Positions 7,131 through 13,584 of a DNA stretch of 30,437 nucleotides are shown piece by piece (positions within the stretch are counted from its first letter, which is position 1; each line of letters begins with the position of its first letter). The notes beneath the pieces were generated by a model, which saw only the letters and a program-made list of their open reading frames with translations, was not told the DNA's origin and made no database searches. The translations under genes and the position numbers were made by a program. Source of the DNA: CANHEE01 sp043777755 (GTDB taxonomy: Bacteria > Bacteroidota > Bacteroidia > Chitinophagales > Saprospiraceae); the NCBI GenBank assembly GCA_043777755.1, contig JAYWHK010000091.1, positions 1-30,437 of the forward strand, written 5' to 3'.

Positions 7131-8612
7131 ATGGAATCAATAAAATTAGACTACCAATCAAAATTCATCAACGAAGCACTTACTTTTGATGATGTGCTTC
7201 TTCTTCCTGGCTACTCGGAAGTTCTTCCTCGTGAAGTAAATATTTCAACACAATTTTCACGCAATTTACGAATCAATGCGCCCATTGTTTCCGCTGCAAT
7301 GGATACAGTAACCGAAAAGCGTTTGGCGATTGCTATTGCACGCCAAGGTGGTATTGGTATTGTTCATAAAAACATGACGATTGATGCGCAAGCCGACCAA
7401 ATTAGAAGTGTCAAACGTTCAGAAAGCGGGATGATCATTGACCCCGTAACACTTTTGGGTGATGCAACCATTGGCGATGCTTTGGCGTTGATGAAACGCT
7501 TTAGTATTGGTGGTATTCCAATTGTGAATAAGCAAAACAAGCTGATTGGCATTTTAACCAATCGTGATTTGCGTTTTGAAACCGATATGGGACAAAAGGT
7601 CAAGGATTTAATGACGACTAAATCGCTCATTACAGCACCTATTGGAACGACCCTCGAAGAAGCAAAACATATTTTACAAAAAAATAAAATTGAAAAATTA
7701 CCTGTTACCGAACCTGACGGTACTTTGGCTGGTTTGATTACCTACAAAGACATCATGAAAGTCGTCAATTATCCAAATTCTTGTAGAGATAGTTTTGGTC
7801 GTTTGGTTGTTGGTGCTGCGGTTGGTGTTACAGCTGATACAATGGAACGAGTCGCTGCATTAGTTGCTGTAAATGTTGATGCGATTTGTGTAGATACTGC
7901 CCATGGACATTCTCGTGGTGTTTTGGAAACCATTAAAAAAATAAAACAACAATACCCTGATTTACAGATAGTTGGAGGCAATGTTGCAACGGGCGATGGT
8001 GCAAAAGCATTGGTTGATGCTGGTGTTGATGCTGTCAAAGTTGGTGTTGGCCCAGGAAGTATTTGTACGACCCGTATTGTTGCAGGCGTTGGTGTTCCTC
8101 AATTGTATGCAATTTATGAAGCGGCAAGAGCTGTCGAAGGAACGGGCGTTTCGATTATTGCTGATGGTGGTATTCGTTACACAGGCGATATTGTAAAAGC
8201 ATTGGCAGGTGGTGCAAATTGCATTATGGCAGGTTCTCTTTTTGCAGGTGTTGATGAATCTCCTAGCGAAACAATTATTTTAGAAGGTAGAAAATTCAAA
8301 ATATATAGAGGAATGGGTTCAATTGGCGCAATGCAGTTGGGTTCAAAAGACCGCTATTTTCAAGATGTGGAAGACGATGTTAAAAAATTAGTTCCAGAAG
8401 GTATCGAAGGTCGTATTCCATATAGAGGCAGCGTTTCGGAAGTCATGGTTCAATATATTGGAGGTCTTCGTGCAGGAATGGGCTATTGTGGCGCAGCGAC
8501 AATTGAAGATTTGAAAAAAGCAAAATTTGTCAAAATGACAGCCGCAGGAATACACGAAAGTCATCCGCATAATATTGTCATTACGAAGGAAGCTCCAAAT
8601 TATAGTAGATAA
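7131..8612 (+). CDS. guaB: Inosine-5'-monophosphate dehydrogenase
   Basis: Oxidises IMP to XMP with NAD+, the committed step of guanine nucleotide synthesis. The 493-residue protein has a TIM barrel interrupted by two CBS domains (about residues 95-210), the catalytic loop GPGSICTTRIV with C312, the phosphate-binding ADGGIRYTGD segment, the mobile flap and the C-terminal EAPNYSR end. Length is typical. The ATG at 7131 is selected because it opens the conserved N-terminus and lies just behind the promoter; an ATG 27 bases upstream would lie within the promoter. A small exported-protein gene follows after 63 bases and may have its own promoter. Confidence 0.96.
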   Translation: MESIKLDYQSKFINEALTFDDVLLLPGYSEVLPREVNISTQFSRNLRINAPIVSAAMDTVTEKRLAIAIARQGGIGIVHKNMTIDAQADQIRSVKRSESGMIIDPVTLLGDATIGDALALMKRFSIGGIPIVNKQNKLIGILTNRDLRFETDMGQKVKDLMTTKSLITAPIGTTLEEAKHILQKNKIEKLPVTEPDGTLAGLITYKDIMKVVNYPNSCRDSFGRLVVGAAVGVTADTMERVAALVAVNVDAICVDTAHGHSRGVLETIKKIKQQYPDLQIVGGNVATGDGAKALVDAGVDAVKVGVGPGSICTTRIVAGVGVPQLYAIYEAARAVEGTGVSIIADGGIRYTGDIVKALAGGANCIMAGSLFAGVDESPSETIILEGRKFKIYRGMGSIGAMQLGSKDRYFQDVEDDVKKLVPEGIEGRIPYRGSVSEVMVQYIGGLRAGMGYCGAATIEDLKKAKFVKMTAAGIHESHPHNIVITKEAPNYSR

Positions 8613-8635
8613 TCTTTTATTTTGAAAAAAAATCG

Positions 8636-8643
8636 TAGATTTG
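8636..8643 (+). promoter_or_regulatory. Possible -7 box (TAGATTTG) of the small exported-protein gene
   Basis: An exact TAnnTTTG match 32 bases before the ATG at 8676. No TTTG lies at the usual distance upstream, so support is from the -7 element only. Confidence 0.4.
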
Positions 8644-8675
8644 ACTTTATTTTTTAAGAAAAAAATTTTTATCCA

Positions 8676-9080
8676 ATGAAAAAAATAATAATTTTCGTTT
8701 TTGCCATCGCATTTTGTTTTTCTTTAATGGCGCAAAATGCCAAAACCGCAACAATTGCTGCGGTGGCTACTTACAAATTAAACGCTAAACAAGAGCTTAG
8801 AATGGAAAAAATTCAAGAAAACAAAACCTTGAATTTGAGTCAGATTGAAAAATATAAAACGACAAATCCTGTTTTGTATTTGCAAAAGCGTCAAGCCATT
8901 AGCGAAGGAACAAATGCTTCCGTTTCAAGACTTTTGAACAAAGAACAAATGCTTGTTTTTAAAGAAAGGAAAGCAAAGATTCGTTTGGCTCGTGCGAACA
9001 AATCAGAAGAACTTCGCAATGCTAAAATCAGTGATATTGAAAAAGAATTGGCTTTATTGGAACTTGAAGACCAGTTTTAA
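8676..9080 (+). CDS. Small exported protein of unknown function
   Basis: 134 residues. A clean signal peptide (MKKIIIFVFAIAFCFSLMAQ) precedes a helical, charged mature part with many Lys, Glu and Arg. The segment SRLLNKEQMLVFKERKAKI loosely resembles the helices around the LTxxQ motif of Spy/CpxP-like periplasmic chaperones, but the motif itself is absent, so no family is assigned. There are no cysteines in the mature protein. It lies between guaB and the YqeY gene, and a terminator stands after it. It is probably periplasmic. Confidence 0.75.
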   Translation: MKKIIIFVFAIAFCFSLMAQNAKTATIAAVATYKLNAKQELRMEKIQENKTLNLSQIEKYKTTNPVLYLQKRQAISEGTNASVSRLLNKEQMLVFKERKAKIRLARANKSEELRNAKISDIEKELALLELEDQF

Positions 9081-9099
9081 CGTTAAGGTCTTCAATCAA

Positions 9100-9120
9100 A
9101 GGAAAGTTGAGAACTTTCCT
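9100..9120 (+). terminator. Terminator after the small exported-protein gene
   Basis: AGGAAAGTT (9100-9108) and AACTTTCCT (9112-9120) form a 9-bp perfect stem with a three-base loop, followed by a T-rich stretch that runs up to the YqeY start. Confidence 0.75.
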
Positions 9121-9147
9121 ATTTAATTTTTTTAATAATTTTTTATT

Positions 9148-9594
9148 ATGAGCTTAGAGCTAAAAATCACAGAAGACTTAAAGACTGCCATGCGTGCAAA
9201 AGACCAAGCGGCTTTAAGAAGTATTCGTTCTATCAAAGCTGAAATCTTGAAGGCGAAAACAGACGGAACAGGAAGGGAGATTGACGAAGCACGTGAAGTG
9301 CAGATGCTTCAAAAAATGGTAAAGCAACGCAAAGAATCAGCGGAGATTTTTGAAAAACAAAATCGCCTTGATTTGGCAGCACCTGAATTGGAAGAAATCG
9401 CAATTATCGAAAAATATTTGCCTAAAATGATGACTGTTGAAGAAATTACAGAAGTTCTCAAAGGCATTATCACAGAAGTTGGTGCAACTTCTGGAAAAGA
9501 CATGGGTAAGGTAATGGGCGTTGCAACCAAGCAATTGGCTGGTAAAGCTGATGGAAAACTCGTTTCTGAAACTGTTAAAAGTCTTTTGGCATAA
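9148..9594 (+). CDS. GatB/YqeY domain protein
   Basis: 148 residues matching the stand-alone YqeY family from end to end: a helical N-terminal domain (MSLELKITEDLKTAMRAKD, then LRSIRSIKAEILKA) and a C-terminal domain resembling the tail of the GatB amidotransferase subunit (YLPKMMTVEEI, then GKDMGKVMGVATKQLAG). The GatB tail binds tRNA, so a tRNA-related role is plausible, but the function of stand-alone YqeY proteins is not established. It has its own terminator, which overlaps the promoter of the next gene. Confidence 0.88.
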   Translation: MSLELKITEDLKTAMRAKDQAALRSIRSIKAEILKAKTDGTGREIDEAREVQMLQKMVKQRKESAEIFEKQNRLDLAAPELEEIAIIEKYLPKMMTVEEITEVLKGIITEVGATSGKDMGKVMGVATKQLAGKADGKLVSETVKSLLA

Positions 9595-9626
9595 GTAAAT
9601 CAGACGATACGTAATATTTACAAGCA

Positions 9627-9663
9627 AAAAATAATGGCTTTCTCAAAAAAAGCCATTATTTTT
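9627..9663 (+). terminator. YqeY terminator overlapping the sigma-factor promoter
   Basis: A 15-bp perfect stem (9627-9641 with 9649-9663) with a seven-base loop, its right arm ending in a T-run. The last seven bases of the right arm form most of the -7 box of the downstream ECF sigma gene. Confidence 0.85.
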
Positions 9664-9664
9664 G
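9657..9664 (+). promoter_or_regulatory. -7 box (TATTTTTG) of the ECF sigma gene
   Basis: An exact TAnnTTTG whose final G lies 12 bases before the ATG at 9676. It sits inside the 3' arm of the preceding terminator. The predicted leader is only a few bases. Confidence 0.5.
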
Positions 9665-9675
9665 TGCGCTAAAAT

Positions 9676-10263
9676 ATGGAACAACCAATATTACAACCAC
9701 TCACAGAGGAGCAAACCGATCTTTTTGAAAAAGAACTTTTGCCACAGGCGGATGCCTTATATAATTTCGCATACCACCTAAGTTACAACGAGGACGACGC
9801 CAACGACCTCGTGCAGGATACCTATTTCAAGGCACTTCGTTTTATGAATAAATACGAAGTGGGAACTAATCCGAAGGCTTGGTTGTTTACCATATTAAAG
9901 AACGCTTTCATCAATGAGTACCGCAAGAAATCCAAGCAACCCAATAAAGTAGATTACGAAGAAATTGTCAATTTTCATCAAGAAGAAGAAGGGACAAATT
10001 ATTCGAGCTACATGGATTTGCGTGTAGAAATGTTTGAGAATATGATGGGCGACGAAGTGACGATTGCCATCAACGATTTGCCAGAAGATTTCCGAACGGT
10101 CATTCTCTTGTGCGATATTGAAGGGTTCACTTATGAAGAAATTGCTGCGATTATTGACATTCCGCTGGGAACTGTCCGTTCTCGTTTGCACCGTGCAAGA
10201 AATTTGCTCAAAGAAAAATTAAAAAAATATGCCGAAACACTCGGCTATGAAGATAAACGTTAA
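9676..10263 (+). CDS. ECF-family RNA polymerase sigma factor
   Basis: A 195-residue group IV sigma factor with only the two essential domains. Sigma-2 spans about residues 25-90 (EDDANDLVQDTYFKALR, then the -10-reading AWLFTILKNAFINEYRKK), and sigma-4 about 128-185 (LPEDFRTVILLCDIEGFTYE, then the helix-turn-helix ending GTVRSRLHRARNLL). It directs RNA polymerase to a specific, unknown set of promoters, probably under stress control. A small downstream gene with anti-sigma-like features lies 198 bases away on the same strand. The group and inducing signal cannot be told from sequence alone. Confidence 0.92.
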   Translation: MEQPILQPLTEEQTDLFEKELLPQADALYNFAYHLSYNEDDANDLVQDTYFKALRFMNKYEVGTNPKAWLFTILKNAFINEYRKKSKQPNKVDYEEIVNFHQEEEGTNYSSYMDLRVEMFENMMGDEVTIAINDLPEDFRTVILLCDIEGFTYEEIAAIIDIPLGTVRSRLHRARNLLKEKLKKYAETLGYEDKR

Positions 10264-10354
10264 ACATTGTTTTAATGTTAAATTGTTGCCAAAATGAATC
10301 AATTTGACAGCATTAATTTTTAAAAAATAATTTTTTCCACTTAATAAAAAAGTT

Positions 10355-10453
10355 ATGCACCAAACGTACAACACCACTTTTTGTGGCAAACGTCTGATGA
10401 ATCATACTTGTGAAGCAAGTTCGATTCCGCTACCTTTTTTGTTTCAAATGTAA
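10355..10453 (+). other. Possible 32-codon ORF between sigma and anti-sigma genes
   Basis: An ATG-to-TAA frame that begins MHQTYNTTFCGKRLMNHTCE and is clearly richer in G and C than the surrounding spacer. It ends nine bases before the putative anti-sigma start. It may be a small peptide, a translated leader or a structured RNA. There is no family match that I recognise. Confidence 0.3.
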
Positions 10454-10461
10454 TTACAAAG

Positions 10462-10707
10462 ATGTCACCAAAGCATTTCAAACAGCAGGAATTATTCCAA
10501 AAAGTATCCTTATTTTTAGATAACGCTCTCAGTTCAGAAGAACAAGCATCGTTACAACGAGAACTTGATTCCAACCCAGCTTGCTTAGAAATGCTCAACA
10601 AAGAACAATCTTTCCGTGAATTCGTCAAGAGTCGCATACACCGCCGTTCCGCAGCACCTAACTTAATCCAGTCTATTAGAGAAAAAGTAGGTATCGCTCC
10701 TCTATAA
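10462..10707 (+). CDS. Small putative anti-sigma factor with degraded zinc site
   Basis: 81 residues, cytoplasmic, no membrane helix. The pattern LFQKVSLFLDNALSSEEQ, then a helix ending NPACLEML, then FREFVKSRI resembles the ZAS-type (zinc-binding) anti-sigma domain that clamps ECF sigma factors. In that alignment the HxxxCxxC zinc motif reads E34-x3-N38-x2-C41, so two of three ligands are lost. Its position, in the same direction 198 bases after an ECF sigma gene, supports the role. If correct, binding would not be controlled by zinc-thiol redox chemistry. The assignment is inferred from a short alignment by eye and from context. Confidence 0.6.
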   Translation: MSPKHFKQQELFQKVSLFLDNALSSEEQASLQRELDSNPACLEMLNKEQSFREFVKSRIHRRSAAPNLIQSIREKVGIAPL

Positions 10708-10829
10708 AGTCAAAATTTAAAAGACTAAATTTAAAATTTAAAAGTCCTGCACGAAACATTGATTTTGCAAGGCTGTGCTTTTTATTTTTTATTTCACCAA
10801 ATTTAGAAAACTTAAAATATATCAACATT

Positions 10830-11651
10830 ATGAATAACCTTCTTCAAGGAAAACGTGGTGTCATTTTTGGTGCGTTGGACGAGCAGTCTATCGCATGGCA
10901 CGTTGCGGAAGTCGCTCATGCACAAGGTGCAAAAATTGTATTGACCAATGCTCCCGTAGCGATGCGTATGGGAAAAATCAAAGAATTAGCTGACAAAATT
11001 GGTGCTGAGGTTATTGGTGCTGATGCTACTTCATTGGAAGATTTAGAAAATCTTTTTAGCAAAGCACAAGAAATCTTAGGCGGAAAGTTAGATTTTGTTT
11101 TGCACTCTATTGGAATGTCATTAAATGTTCGTAAAGGCAAATCTTATACAGATTTGAACTATGATTTCATGCAAAAAACCTTAGATATTTCAGCTATTTC
11201 TTTTCATAAAACCATGCAAACGCTTTTGAAGCAAGATGCAATGAACGAATGGGGTTCTATTGTTGCACTGACTTACATGGCAGCACAACGTGTTTTTCCA
11301 GATTATAGCGAGATGGCAGAAGCAAAAGCCTTGTTGGAATCCTTCGCTCGTAGCTTTGGCTACCATTTTGGAACGCAGAAAAAAGTTCGTGTGAATACCA
11401 TTTCTCAGTCGCCAACTTGGACAACAGCAGGAAGTGGCGTTAAAGGTTTCAAAGATTTCTTTGATTATGCAGATACAATGTCGCCGTTAGGCAATGCACC
11501 AGCTTTGGATTGCGCCAATTATTGCGTTACGATGTTTTCTGACATGACCCGAATGGTTACGATGCAAAATCTTTTCCATGATGGAGGTTTTGTAAATATG
11601 GGAATGAATCCAGCCGTTTTTGGAATGACAGGAAGAACAATTGAAGAATAA
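10830..11651 (+). CDS. fabI: Enoyl-ACP reductase (NADH), FabI type
   Basis: Reduces the enoyl-ACP intermediate in the last step of each fatty-acid elongation round. A 273-residue short-chain-dehydrogenase fold: the cofactor-binding region GVIFGALDEQSIAWHVAEV at the N-terminus, the LHSIGMS strand (91-97), and the FabI active site Y149, Y159 and K166 (Y-x6-K in YSEMAEAK). The substrate-binding loop and the C-terminal HDGGFVNMGM also fit FabI. It has its own strong terminator. It is not linked to fabH (about 6 kb away). Confidence 0.94.
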   Translation: MNNLLQGKRGVIFGALDEQSIAWHVAEVAHAQGAKIVLTNAPVAMRMGKIKELADKIGAEVIGADATSLEDLENLFSKAQEILGGKLDFVLHSIGMSLNVRKGKSYTDLNYDFMQKTLDISAISFHKTMQTLLKQDAMNEWGSIVALTYMAAQRVFPDYSEMAEAKALLESFARSFGYHFGTQKKVRVNTISQSPTWTTAGSGVKGFKDFFDYADTMSPLGNAPALDCANYCVTMFSDMTRMVTMQNLFHDGGFVNMGMNPAVFGMTGRTIEE

Positions 11652-11662
11652 TTTTTTTGAAA

Positions 11663-11722
11663 AAAACATAAAAAAATGCGCTTGAAGAATTTATCTTTTT
11701 CAAGTGCATTTTTTTATGTTTT
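11663..11722 (+). terminator. fabI terminator
   Basis: A 24-bp stem (11663-11686 with 11699-11722) interrupted only by one G-T wobble, loop 12 bases, with a T-run in the right arm. The core TTTATCTTTTTCAA is identical to that in the arsC-fabH terminator. Confidence 0.85.
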
Positions 11723-11740
11723 CAAAAAAGGAAAAATAAA

Positions 11741-11773
11741 TTTGCATTTTTCATAGCAATACTATTATCTTTG
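11741..11773 (+). promoter_or_regulatory. Rrf2 promoter: TTTG (11741-11744), 21 bp, TATCTTTG (11766-11773)
   Basis: A full match to both Bacteroidota elements. The -7 box is overlapped by AATACTATT (11758-11766), which is partly repeated inverted downstream as AATAGTAGTATT (11795-11806): a possible binding site for autoregulation. The leader before the Rrf2 ATG is about 125 bases and includes a small hairpin (11820-11827 with 11831-11838). Confidence 0.7.
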
Positions 11774-11904
11774 CAACCATATTAATTCTATAAAAATAGT
11801 AGTATTTAAAATTATATGATTTAAAAGGTTCTTTTAAACTACTTTTTTAGTAAAAATGGCGCATTTTTTAGCCAATATTTAAAATAGAATTACAAAAAAT
11901 AAAA

Positions 11905-12354
11905 ATGATTTCTAAAAAAATGAAATATGCGCTCAAAGCGTTGATACACATTGCAAGGACTAACAATGCTTTTGCAAAAACAAGTGATATTGCAGCGCAA
12001 GGCAAAATTCCTAAAAAATTTTTAGAACAAATTTTACTTGAACTCAAAAAAGGGCATATTCTAAATAGTAAGCAAGGCAACGAAGGCGGTTTTTATTTTG
12101 TAAGAAAACCAGAAGACACTACACTTGCAGACGTGTATAGATTGATAGATGGACCAATTGCACTTGTCGCTTGTGCTTCCAAAAAATTTTACGAAGCCTG
12201 CGAAGATTGTCCAAACGAAACAGAATGTTCCATTCGCAGAGCTTTGATAGAAGTAAGAGATGAAACATTGAAAGTATTAGAAAGCAGAAATATAGCTGAA
12301 TTGGCTGGCGAATACAACAAAGACTTGGCTACTTGGCAGTTTTTGTCCAACTAA
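11905..12354 (+). CDS. Rrf2-family transcriptional regulator with four cysteines
   Basis: 149 residues. An N-terminal winged helix (MISKKMKYALKALIHIAR, then KIPKKFLEQILLELKKGHIL, then the wing GGFYFVRKP) is followed by the Rrf2 dimer helix. The C-terminal half carries C90, C99, C102 and C108 around ACEDCPNETEC. Rrf2 proteins such as IscR and NsrR hold an iron-sulfur cluster on three Cys plus another ligand, so this is likely an Fe-S, NO or redox sensor. Spacing C-x8-C-x2-C is somewhat longer than in IscR. A peroxiredoxin gene 422 bases downstream suggests oxidative-stress control. Its target is inferred, not shown. Confidence 0.9.
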   Translation: MISKKMKYALKALIHIARTNNAFAKTSDIAAQGKIPKKFLEQILLELKKGHILNSKQGNEGGFYFVRKPEDTTLADVYRLIDGPIALVACASKKFYEACEDCPNETECSIRRALIEVRDETLKVLESRNIAELAGEYNKDLATWQFLSN

Positions 12355-12377
12355 AAAGGAAAATTATTTTCCTTTTT
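12353..12377 (+). terminator. Terminator overlapping the Rrf2 stop codon
   Basis: An 11-bp perfect stem (12353-12363 with 12367-12377) and a three-base loop; the left arm starts within the stop codon and the right arm continues into a T-run. Confidence 0.7.
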
Positions 12378-12452
12378 TTTAATCATCAAATCCTACTAAT
12401 TACATAGAATTAGTTTTAAATAAAAATTTCCTAACCATTTAATTGTATAATT

Positions 12453-12665
12453 ATGAGTAACACAAGTTCAATTTTTGCAAAAGTTAGCAGTTTATTTGCT
12501 ACAACCGAAACAAAAAGTAATAATCCTGCATCGAATCCACATTACGATACAAAATCTTTTTACATTATTGGTCGTGACAGAGAACTTTCTCGTAACACCG
12601 AAAATATTTTGCGTCGCATCGTGGCTGAAACAGGTGACAATACTAAGATTTATGTTCAGTACTAA
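12453..12665 (+). CDS. Small conserved-looking protein of unknown function
   Basis: 70 residues with no signal peptide, membrane helix or cysteine. The N-terminal half is rich in Ser, Thr and Asn and looks disordered. The C-terminal half (SFYIIGRDRELSRNTENILR, then a short strand ending KIYVQY) has clear coding character and codon use like its neighbours. I do not recognise a family. It lies between the Rrf2 regulator and the peroxiredoxin on the same strand, separated from Rrf2 by a terminator, so it should have its own promoter; none was clear. Confidence 0.6.
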   Translation: MSNTSSIFAKVSSLFATTETKSNNPASNPHYDTKSFYIIGRDRELSRNTENILRRIVAETGDNTKIYVQY

Positions 12666-12667
12666 AT

Positions 12668-12716
12668 TCTCCCTAAACACCTCTCCAAAGGAGTATTTTA
12701 TGACCGAAGGAGGGAC
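12668..12716 (+). repeat. Nested-hairpin (REP-like) sequence
   Basis: CTCC (12683-12686), loop AAA, GGAG (12690-12693) lies inside an outer pair TCCCT (12670-12674) and AGGGA (12711-12715). Short C-rich/G-rich palindromes of this kind are common interspersed repeats in several bacterial groups. This copy looks decayed, with an insertion between the inner and outer right arms. Confidence 0.35.
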
Positions 12717-12776
12717 TTACAAAAGTAGGATCTGCGGTAACATTTTAATATTTTAACAATCTAATATTCTAAAAAT

Positions 12777-13418
12777 ATGTCATTGCGTTTAGGCGATATT
12801 GCGCCAAATTTTACAGCAAACACCACTAAGGGTGAAATCAATTTCCACGAATGGCTCGGGGAGTCTTGGGGTCTTTTATTTTCACATCCAGCTGATTTTA
12901 CGCCCGTTTGTACTACCGAACTGGGACGTACGGCATTGTTAAAAGGTGAGTTTGAAGCTCGAAACACTAAGGTTATAGCAGTTTCAGTTGATGATATTGA
13001 TTCTCACAATCGGTGGATTCCAGACATTGAAGATGTGAACAATGTAGAAGTAAATTTTCCAATCATTGCTGATGAAAATCGCAACGTAGCAGAATTATAT
13101 GACATGATTCACCCAAATGCAAGTGAAAAAGCTACTGTTCGCTCTGTTTTCATTATCGGTCCAGACAAAAAAGTAAAACTTACCTTGACTTATCCTGCAT
13201 CAACGGGACGTAATTTCGTAGAGCTTTTGCGAGTTTTGGACTCTTTGCAATTAACGGCAAAACACAGCCTTGCAACACCTGCCGATTGGAAAAATGGCGA
13301 AGACGTAATTGTTGTTCCAGCTGTTCCAACCGACCAAATCTTAGGTAAATTTGGTGTAGAAGCGGACATCAAAAAGCCGTATTTGCGCTACGTTCCACAA
13401 CCGAAGCATGAACTTTAA
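12777..13418 (+). CDS. Peroxiredoxin, 1-Cys (Prx6) class
   Basis: Reduces hydrogen peroxide and organic hydroperoxides in the cytoplasm. The 213 residues contain the peroxidatic motif HPADFTPVCTTE with C45 and H37, and the extended C-terminal domain (about 160-213) that marks the Prx6 class. There is no second Cys at all, so reduction must come from an external thiol. Length is typical (about 210-220). Alkyl hydroperoxide reductase C would be shorter with a C-terminal resolving Cys. Its position behind an Rrf2 regulator suggests redox control. Confidence 0.93.
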   Translation: MSLRLGDIAPNFTANTTKGEINFHEWLGESWGLLFSHPADFTPVCTTELGRTALLKGEFEARNTKVIAVSVDDIDSHNRWIPDIEDVNNVEVNFPIIADENRNVAELYDMIHPNASEKATVRSVFIIGPDKKVKLTLTYPASTGRNFVELLRVLDSLQLTAKHSLATPADWKNGEDVIVVPAVPTDQILGKFGVEADIKKPYLRYVPQPKHEL

Positions 13419-13426
13419 TTCTTGGC

Positions 13427-13466
13427 AGAGTTGGTAGAATAAGTTAAAGCTCATTCTACCAACTCT
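13427..13466 (+). terminator. Peroxiredoxin terminator
   Basis: AGAGTTGGTAGAAT (13427-13440) pairs perfectly with 13453-13466, loop 12 bases, followed by a run of T. Confidence 0.88.
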
Positions 13467-13501
13467 ATTTTTTTTAATTATTTAATTTTTTGAGTTGTTT
13501 G

Positions 13502-13519
13502 AAATAGTTCTAACTATTT
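13502..13519. other. Small palindrome between convergent genes
   Basis: AAATAGTT and AACTATTT separated by two bases. It may help terminate batB transcription on the other strand, but it is AT-rich and lacks an adjoining T-run, so the role is uncertain. Confidence 0.25.
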
Positions 13520-13584
13520 GAAAACCAAAACAATACAACAATTATAAACAATAGTGAACTTCTAAAACAGTGTACTAAGTTTCT

